In this document: piece after piece, positions 59,503 through 64,000 of the stretch
Position numbering within the stretch: the first letter of the stretch is position 1
How the letters are laid out: each line of letters begins with the position of its first letter
NCBI GenBank assembly: GCA_934102355.1
Contig: CAKOSO010000002.1
Coordinates: 62,001 to 126,000 of the forward strand
Direction of reading: 5' to 3'
Origin: an uncultured Bacilli bacterium
GTDB lineage: Bacteria > Bacillota_I > Bacilli_A > RF39 > UBA660
Length of the DNA: 64,000 nucleotides
Notes under the pieces: generated by a model
Seen by the model: the letters and a program-made list of their open reading frames with translations, nothing else
Database searches by the model: none
What the model was told of the DNA's origin: nothing
Position numbers and translations under genes: made by a program

Positions 59503-60626
59503 TGAAGAAACATAAAATTTTAGTTCTTGTTTTGATTGCATTTTTATTTATACCTTGTTGTGTTAAAGCTGAATCAATTGCTGATTATAGAGAGAAGATT
59601 AAAGCGATTCAAGCTGAAAAAGCTGAAAACGAAAATAAAAGTGCTGAGGTACAAGCAAGAATAGATGCTGCTAATAAGCGTATTTCTGAAATTACAAATG
59701 AAATAACTCAAGCTAGAGAAGATCAAAAGACTATACAAAAAGAAATAGAAGAGCTTGGTAAAAAGATTGAGGAAAAGGAACAAGAAATTAAAGATTTAGT
59801 TGCTTTTTATCAGATTTCTAACAGTGATAATTTTTACTTGAAGTATATTTTTGGTGCAGAAAACTTTGAAGACTTTATTTATCGTTTTGCAGTTGTAAGG
59901 CAACTTGTAAATGCAAATGATGAACTTGTCGATGAAATGAATGCATTAATTAAGCAGAATGAAACTAAAATTGCAGAACTTAAAGCACAAGTTGAAAAGT
60001 TAGATAAATTAAATAGTGAGATTCAAGTTGAAGTACAAAAACTTGGTTCACAAAAGAGAAAATATAATGAAAATGCTTTAGATGCGGATGAAGAGATTAA
60101 AGCTTTAGAAGATCAGATTAAGTTCTTCCAAAGTGAAGGATGTACTGAATATCAAGATGTAGCAGTATGTTCTGTAAATATTCCTTCTGCAAATGGTTTT
60201 ATTAGACCAACTCCATATGGATATATTACATCTTACTATGGTGGAAGAATTCATCCAATATTTGGAACTGCTAGTTATCATGATGGAATGGATATTGCTG
60301 CTGCAACTGGAACTACAGTTATGGCTTCGGCTACAGGTAAAGTTATTTATTCTTATGCATCAAGTGGTTCATATTATGGTGGATTTGGTAAGGCAGTTTT
60401 AATTGCACACAATGTTAAAGGTCAAACTTATACAACTCTTTATGGTCATATGAGTGCAGTAACTGTTAAAAATGGACAAACTGTCCAAAGAGGTCAAAAG
60501 ATTGGTGAGGTTGGTTCTACTGGATGGTCAACTGGACCGCATTTACATTTCCAAATAATGTATGGAAGTGGTTATGGTAAAACTCTTGATCCATTAACTC
60601 TTGTTGATTTACCTCTTTCATGGTAG
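59502..60626 (+). CDS. Secreted murein hydrolase, coiled coil plus M23 domain
   Basis: A 374-residue EnvC/CwlO-like protein. Residues 1-24 are a signal peptide (KILVLVLIAFLFIPCCVKAE). Residues ~25-210 form a long two-stranded coiled coil, as in the FtsEX partners EnvC, PcsB and CwlO. Residues ~230-374 are an M23 metallopeptidase with the zinc ligands SYHDGMDIAAATG and GPHLHFQI, plus TLYGHMSAV. The enzymatic domain looks complete, so it probably cleaves cross-links itself, which EnvC does not. Coupling to ftsX in the same operon predicts control by FtsEX. Confidence 0.9.
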   Translation: MKKHKILVLVLIAFLFIPCCVKAESIADYREKIKAIQAEKAENENKSAEVQARIDAANKRISEITNEITQAREDQKTIQKEIEELGKKIEEKEQEIKDLVAFYQISNSDNFYLKYIFGAENFEDFIYRFAVVRQLVNANDELVDEMNALIKQNETKIAELKAQVEKLDKLNSEIQVEVQKLGSQKRKYNENALDADEEIKALEDQIKFFQSEGCTEYQDVAVCSVNIPSANGFIRPTPYGYITSYYGGRIHPIFGTASYHDGMDIAAATGTTVMASATGKVIYSYASSGSYYGGFGKAVLIAHNVKGQTYTTLYGHMSAVTVKNGQTVQRGQKIGEVGSTGWSTGPHLHFQIMYGSGYGKTLDPLTLVDLPLSW

Positions 60627-60632
60627 ATTTTT

Positions 60633-60659
60633 AAAACATCAGATTTCTGGTGTTTTTTT
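60633..60659 (+). terminator. Terminator of the ftsEX operon
   Basis: A stem of seven to ten pairs (ACATCAG with CTGGTGT, one G-U pair), an ATTT loop and a T-run. Confidence 0.75.
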
Positions 60660-60660
60660 G

Positions 60661-60689
60661 TTGACTATTTTAAACTTTTGTGTTAATCT
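60661..60689 (+). promoter_or_regulatory. Promoter of secE-nusG
   Basis: TTGACT (60661-60666), 17 bases and TGT-TAATCT (60684-60689), an extended -10. It starts right after the preceding terminator. Confidence 0.75.
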
Positions 60690-60751
60690 TTATCTGTAAG
60701 CACGTAGGTGTTTTTATTTTGAAATAATGCATATTATTAAAGAGGTGGACT

Positions 60752-60916
60752 ATGAAGTTTTTAAAAAGTGTTATATCAGAATTAAAAAAAGTAAAATGGC
60801 CTGATAAAAAGTATATGGTTAAATATACTATTGCTACTTTAGCTGTTAGTATAACATTGGCTTTATATTTTTATGGGATTAATGTTCTATTAGTTCTATT
60901 GAAGGAGTTAAGATAA
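60752..60916 (+). CDS. secE: Preprotein translocase subunit SecE
   Basis: SecE clamps SecY in the translocon. The 54-residue protein has the classical short form: an amphipathic helix with the conserved SELKKVKWPDKK, then one membrane segment (about 25-50). AGAGGTGG precedes ATG 60752. Its stop and the nusG start share one base (TAATG), the usual secE-nusG coupling. The rpmG gene that often precedes secE is missing. Confidence 0.95.
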   Translation: MKFLKSVISELKKVKWPDKKYMVKYTIATLAVSITLALYFYGINVLLVLLKELR

Positions 60917-61449
60917 TGGATAAGAAATGGTATGTAGTTAATACTTATTCAGGACATGAAAAAAAAGTAAAAGAAAAACTTGAAATGAAAATTGATTCTA
61001 TGAATTTAAATGATGTTATTTATAGAATTGTAATTCCTGAACAAGAAGAAGTTGAAGTAAAAAACGGTGTTGAAAAGAAAAAGGTTAAAAAGTTATTCCC
61101 AGGATATATTTTAGTTGAAATGGTTATGACTGATGATGCTTGGTTTATTGTTCGTAACACTCCTGGTGTTACTGGATTTATTGGATCAAGTGGAAAGGGT
61201 GCTAAACCTACACCTTTACAACCTGCTGAGGTTGATAAGATATTATCTAGTATGGGTATGTCTAGAATTGAAGTTTCTAAAGATTTAGAAGTCGGAACAA
61301 AAGTTAAGATTGCTTCTGGTCCATTTGGTGGAATGGTTGGTACTATTGAAACTGTTGATGCTCCAAATAATGTTTTGACTGTATTAGTCGATTTATTTGG
61401 ACAAGAAACTTCAGTTGAAGTTGAATTATCTCAAATAGAGAAGGCATAG
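60916..61449 (+). CDS. nusG: Transcription elongation/antitermination factor NusG
   Basis: NusG binds RNA polymerase and modulates pausing, termination and ribosome coupling. The 177-residue protein has the NGN domain (KWYVVNTYSGHEKKVKEKLE, then FPGYILVEMVMTDDAWFIVR) and the C-terminal KOW domain (VKIASGPFGGMVGTIETVDA). AAGGAG lies at the end of secE. It is followed by the L11/L1 leader region. Confidence 0.97.
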   Translation: MDKKWYVVNTYSGHEKKVKEKLEMKIDSMNLNDVIYRIVIPEQEEVEVKNGVEKKKVKKLFPGYILVEMVMTDDAWFIVRNTPGVTGFIGSSGKGAKPTPLQPAEVDKILSSMGMSRIEVSKDLEVGTKVKIASGPFGGMVGTIETVDAPNNVLTVLVDLFGQETSVEVELSQIEKA

Positions 61450-61467
61450 TTTTATTTTGTTAATACT

Positions 61468-61500
61468 ATTGATTTTTTAACAAATCAATGTTATTATAAT
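61468..61500 (+). promoter_or_regulatory. Promoter region of rplK with inverted repeat
   Basis: TATAAT lies at 61495-61500. An 8-bp inverted repeat (ATTGATTT...AAATCAAT, 61468-61489) overlaps the -35 region. No T-run follows the repeat, so it is more likely a binding site or a weak terminator of nusG. Confidence 0.45.
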
Positions 61501-61506
61501 AGCGCT

Positions 61507-61572
61507 TGTATATTTTATATACATTTAAGTGGGAGGCAAAGCAGGATGCGGAAAGCTGTTATGACCACTCAT
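61507..61572 (+). ncRNA. L1-type ribosomal leader before rplK
   Basis: A hairpin (TGTATA...TATACA, 61507-61523) is followed by AGTGG (61528-61532) paired with CCACT (61565-61569). Inside, the strand after AGTGG starts GAGG and the strand before CCACT ends ATGA. This asymmetric loop resembles the site by which L1 recognises 23S rRNA and its own mRNA. Feedback repression of rplK-rplA by L1 is the known role of such sites. Confidence 0.7.
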
Positions 61573-61606
61573 GAAAAGCGAAATTTAGATAAGGAGAGTG
61601 TTTTTC

Positions 61607-62203
61607 GTGGCAAAAGAAGTTGTAAAAAAGATTAAATTACAAATTGCTGCAGGTAAAGCTACACCAGCTCCTCCAGTAGGAACTGTTTTAGGACCAGCAG
61701 GAATTAATTTAGGAGATTTCTGTTCAAAGTATAATGATGCTACAAGAGATAAAATGGGAGATGTTCTTCCAGTTGAAATCACTGTTTATGATGATAGATC
61801 ATTTGACTTTGTAATTAAGACTCCACCAGCAGGATTTTTAATTAAGAAATATGCAAAAATTAATAAAGGTTCTGCTAAAGGTGCAAATCAAGTAGTTGCA
61901 ACAATTACAAAAGATCAGTTAAGAGAAATAGCTGAAATTAAGTTACCAGACTTAAATGCTTATGATGTTGAAGCAGCAATGAAAATTATTGAAGGTACTG
62001 CTAGAAACATGGGTGTTGCAGTTAAAGGACTTAATGATGCTGAATTAGCTGAACAAGCTAAAGAAGCTCAAGAAGCAGAAAAAGAGCAAGCTGCTCGTGA
62101 AGCTGAACTTGAAGCAATGGAAAAAGAAATAGAAGAAAATAAAAATGCTTCTGTTGAAGTTCCAGTAGCAACTGATGAAAAAGAACAAGAAGTAGAAGAA
62201 TAA
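61607..62203 (+). CDS. rplK: Ribosomal protein L11 with C-terminal extension
   Basis: L11 is part of the GTPase-associated centre of the 50S subunit. The 198 residues contain a complete L11 (about 1-141: [20 protein letters not shown], then [16 protein letters not shown] and the rRNA-binding C-terminal domain up to [20 protein letters not shown]). About 57 extra residues follow, rich in Glu, Ala and Lys and predicted as an acidic helix. The start is GTG 61607, eight bases after GGAGAG, where the conserved MAKEVVKK begins. Confidence 0.96.
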   Translation: MAKEVVKKIKLQIAAGKATPAPPVGTVLGPAGINLGDFCSKYNDATRDKMGDVLPVEITVYDDRSFDFVIKTPPAGFLIKKYAKINKGSAKGANQVVATITKDQLREIAEIKLPDLNAYDVEAAMKIIEGTARNMGVAVKGLNDAELAEQAKEAQEAEKEQAAREAELEAMEKEIEENKNASVEVPVATDEKEQEVEE

Positions 62204-62207
62204 TATA

Positions 62208-62256
62208 CATAGGATTTACCTATGTGGGAGGATCCGCACTTCCGATAAAACCACAT
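62208..62256 (+). ncRNA. Second L1-type leader motif before rplA
   Basis: ATGTGG (62222-62227) pairs with CCACAT (62251-62256), again with GAGG on the 5' strand and GATAAAA on the 3' strand of the inner loop. A competing hairpin CATAGG/CCTATG (62208-62224) uses part of the same left arm, so two folds are possible. It lies directly before the rplA ribosome site. Confidence 0.65.
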
Positions 62257-62270
62257 AAGGAGGAATTAAT

Positions 62271-62969
62271 ATGAAACATAGAGGTAAGAATTATAAATCT
62301 CTAGTAGAAAAAATAGAAAAAGGTAAACTTTATTCTAAAGAAGAAGCTGTTAAATTAGTTAAAGAAATATCTAATACTAAGTTTGATGCTACTGTAGAAG
62401 TTGCTATGAATTTAAATTTAGATGTTAAAAAAGCTGATCAACAATTAAGAGGTGCTTTACAATTACCAAAAGGTACAGGTAAAGAAGTTAAGGTTTTAGT
62501 TATAGCAAAAGGTGATTTTGCTAAAGCTGCACAAGAAGCTGGTGCTGATTATGTTGGAGATATTGACATGTTACAAAAAATTGAAAAAGAAAATTGGTTC
62601 GATTTTGATGTTATGATAGCTACTCCAGACATGATGCCTATTCTTGGTAAATATGGTAAACTTTTAGGGCCTAAAGGTTTAATGCCAAATCCTAAGACTG
62701 GAACAGTTACTACAAATGTAGCAAAAGCTGTTACTGATTCTAAGGCTGGTAGAGTTGAATATCGTACAGATAGTTATGGTAATATTCACGGATTAATTGG
62801 TAAGGCTTCATTTAGTGAAGAAGATTTACTGGCTAACTTAAATGCATTTGTTGGAATGATTATTAAATCTAAACCATCAACTGTTAAGGGAACTTATGTT
62901 AAATCAATAGCTATTTCATCTACAATGAGTCCATCTATTAAATTAGATAAAAATAGTTTTGACATTTAG
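62271..62969 (+). CDS. rplA: Ribosomal protein L1
   Basis: L1 forms the mobile stalk at the E site and represses its own operon. The 232-residue protein has MKHRGKNYKSLVEKIEKGK at the start, TKFDATVEVAMNLNLDVKK and RGALQLPKGTGK. The hallmark LGKYGKLLGPKGLMPNPKTG with GTVT follows, and domain I closes with GKASFSEEDLLANL. AAGGAGG precedes ATG 62271. Its last codons overlap the promoter for rplJL. Confidence 0.98.
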   Translation: MKHRGKNYKSLVEKIEKGKLYSKEEAVKLVKEISNTKFDATVEVAMNLNLDVKKADQQLRGALQLPKGTGKEVKVLVIAKGDFAKAAQEAGADYVGDIDMLQKIEKENWFDFDVMIATPDMMPILGKYGKLLGPKGLMPNPKTGTVTTNVAKAVTDSKAGRVEYRTDSYGNIHGLIGKASFSEEDLLANLNAFVGMIIKSKPSTVKGTYVKSIAISSTMSPSIKLDKNSFDI

Positions 62970-62987
62970 TTTTATTTGAGTTATAAT
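62959..62987 (+). promoter_or_regulatory. Consensus promoter of rplJ-rplL
   Basis: TTGACA (62959-62964), exactly 17 bases and TATAAT (62982-62987): a perfect sigma-A promoter. The -35 is inside the end of rplA. Confidence 0.88.
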
Positions 62988-63000
62988 ACTTTTGAAATTT

Positions 63001-63090
63001 ATTGGTGCCAAAGACAGTAGGTATAAAGTAAATCCTACCGAGGACTTTATTATAATTAATAAAAGAAGTCTTTGGGGAGACTTCTTTTTT
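63001..63090 (+). ncRNA. L10 leader with attenuator
   Basis: The AAAGACAGTAGG...CCTACCGAGGACTTT core is typical of the L10(L12)4-binding leader that controls rplJL. CCAAAGAC (63008-63015) can pair with GTCTTTGG (63068-63075). That pairing uses the left arm of a terminator (AGAAGTCT with AGACTTCT, 63064-63085, then T6). The two folds exclude each other, which gives a transcription-attenuation switch. Confidence 0.9.
63061..63090 (+). terminator. Attenuator terminator of the L10 leader
   Basis: A stem of 8-11 bp (AAAAGAAGTCT with AGACTTCTTTT), a TTGGGG loop and a T-run. It precedes rplJ, so it must be read through. Confidence 0.85.
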
Positions 63091-63125
63091 AGGCACTTAT
63101 AGATAAAAATATAAGGAGGAAAGGT

Positions 63126-63617
63126 ATGCCAAGCAAAAAGATTTTAGAAGCTAAACAAGAGGTTGTATCTGAAATTAAAGATAAGGCAAGTAATTCAAAA
63201 TCAATTGTTTTATTTGATTATCGTGGACTTACTGATGATGTAATTAAATCATTAAGAAATAATCTTAAAGATAGTTCATCTGAATATAAAGTTTATAAGA
63301 ATACATTACTTAAGTTAGCATTTAAAGACTTAAATATTGATTTCGATCAATATTTAGAAGGACCTACAGCTATCGCTTTCAGTACAGATGATATTGCTGC
63401 TATTAAGGTTTTAGATGAATATGCTAAAAAGAATGAAGCATTAACACTTAAAGCTGGATACGTTGAAGGAAATGTTGTAGATCAAACTAAATTGCAAGAA
63501 TTTGCAAGAATACCATCAAGAGAAGGTTTATATACTATGCTTGCTGGTGGAATGTTAGGAATTATAAAAGATTTAAGTATTGCTTTAAATCTATATAAGG
63601 ATCAAAAAGAAAATTAA
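63126..63617 (+). CDS. rplJ: Ribosomal protein L10
   Basis: L10 is the base of the L7/L12 stalk. The 163-residue protein has KKILEAKQEVVSEIKDKA, SIVLFDYRGLTDDVIKSLRN, YKVYKNTLLKLAF and EGPTAIAF. The C-terminal helix (LAGGMLGIIKDLSIALNLY) binds L12 dimers. AAGGAGGAAAGG precedes ATG 63126. rplL follows 26 bases later. Confidence 0.97.
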   Translation: MPSKKILEAKQEVVSEIKDKASNSKSIVLFDYRGLTDDVIKSLRNNLKDSSSEYKVYKNTLLKLAFKDLNIDFDQYLEGPTAIAFSTDDIAAIKVLDEYAKKNEALTLKAGYVEGNVVDQTKLQEFARIPSREGLYTMLAGGMLGIIKDLSIALNLYKDQKEN

Positions 63618-63643
63618 AATATATAATAGGGAGGAAAAAAATT

Positions 63644-64000
63644 ATGGCTAAAATTACAAAAGAAGAATTTATAAGTTCTTTAAAAGAAATGACTTTATTA
63701 GAAGTTAAAGAATTAGTAGACGCAATGAAGGAGGAATTTGGTGTTGATCCATCTGCTGTTGCAGTAGCTGCTCCTGCACAAGCTGCACAAGAAGCTGAAG
63801 GACCTTCAACTAAAACTGTTGTTTTAACAAGCGCTGGTGCTGCTAAAATTAACGTTATTAAAATTATTAGAGAAGTTACTGGTTTAGGACTTAAAGAAGC
63901 TAAAGATATCGCTGATGCTGGTGGAAATGTTAAAGAAAATATTCCTGCTGCAGAAGCTGATGAATTAAAAGCTAGATTAGAAGAAGCTGGAGCTTCAGTA
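63644..64000 (+). CDS. rplL: Ribosomal protein L7/L12 (3' end missing)
   Basis: L7/L12 is the multimeric stalk protein that recruits translation GTPases. The ATG at 63644 follows GGGAGG. The window shows 119 codons without a stop, almost the whole protein (usually 120-125). The N-terminal dimerisation domain (EEFISSLKEMTLLEVKELVD), Ala/Pro-rich hinge (AVAVAAPAQAAQEAEG) and C-terminal domain (INVIKIIREVTGLGLKEAKD) are all present. Only the last few residues and the stop are cut off. Confidence 0.97.
   Translation, partial: MAKITKEEFISSLKEMTLLEVKELVDAMKEEFGVDPSAVAVAAPAQAAQEAEGPSTKTVVLTSAGAAKINVIKIIREVTGLGLKEAKDIADAGGNVKENIPAAEADELKARLEEAGASV

Noticed and set aside
1..64000. CRISPR array or rRNA genes
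   Set aside because: No regularly spaced direct repeats of 25-40 bases and no rRNA-like sequence were found; the short repeats at 30731 and 31902 are too few.

Overview
The window is low-GC, densely coded and reads almost entirely on the + strand. It looks like a chromosome segment of an uncultured Bacilli-type Firmicute from the gut, of the RF39 or Erysipelotrichia kind; this is an inference from gene content and order, with no 16S in view. Spore genes are present: spoVT, yabG, veg, spoVG, yabP, yabQ and a SigH-like sigma factor. A prfB gene with the classical in-frame UGA frameshift shows that UGA is a stop codon here, which argues against the Mycoplasma code. Many promoters have an extended -10 (TGN-TATAAT) placed just after the terminator of the gene before.

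Layout. (1) 1-12,967: mfd (5' end cut by the window), spoVT, a methionine T-box with metG, tatD, ksgA, yabG, veg, spoVG, yabP, yabQ and divIC. A SipW/TasA-like secretion cassette is interleaved with these genes: two paralogous TasA/camelysin-like proteins (5324 and 11330) under near-identical promoters and 5' leaders, two smaller membrane-anchored proteins, and an ER-type signal peptidase with a long acidic tail. (2) 13,036-28,096: tilS, ftsH, dusB, an unknown gene, lysS, a DcuC/YfcC-like transporter, clpC (without ctsR-mcsAB), cysS, a YugP-type protease, mrnC, rlmB, the sigma factor, and a coupled pair of unknown genes. (3) secA at 28,169-30,658.

(4) A 24 kb accessory island (about 30.7-53.8 kb) separates secA from prfB, which are neighbours in Bacillus. 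Its left flank holds three degenerate copies of a secA 3' end (SEC-C tail) and TAGAACC repeats, which look like scars of repeated insertion at the end of secA. The island encodes surface-glycan synthesis and export. It has GT4, GT2 and GT8-GT4 glycosyltransferases, an O-antigen ligase/polymerase-like protein, an Alg14/Alg13 (PssD/PssE) pair, a Wzt/Wzm-type ABC exporter, and a dTDP-amino-sugar pathway (RmlA, RmlB, aminotransferase, acetyltransferase; no RmlC or RmlD). It ends in a three-gene cassette: a UbiA/DPPR-synthase-like prenyltransferase, a HAD phosphatase-GtrA fusion, and a GT-C glycosyltransferase with a large C-terminal domain. This cassette is the best candidate for an undescribed system: polyprenyl-phospho-pentose made inside, flipped by GtrA, and used outside.

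(5) 53,856-60,626: an anchored unknown protein, prfB, two YitT-family proteins, ftsE, ftsX and an M23 murein hydrolase that FtsEX probably activates. (6) 60,661-64,000: secE, nusG, rplK, rplA, rplJ and rplL (3' end cut by the window). Two L1-type leader motifs precede rplK and rplA, and an L10 leader with attenuator precedes rplJ behind a perfect consensus promoter. Compared with Bacillus, the secA-prfB-ftsEX block sits between the sigH-like gene and secE-nusG, and ctsR, mcsA, mcsB, spoIIE, hpt, rnmV, yacP and rpmG are absent from their usual places.
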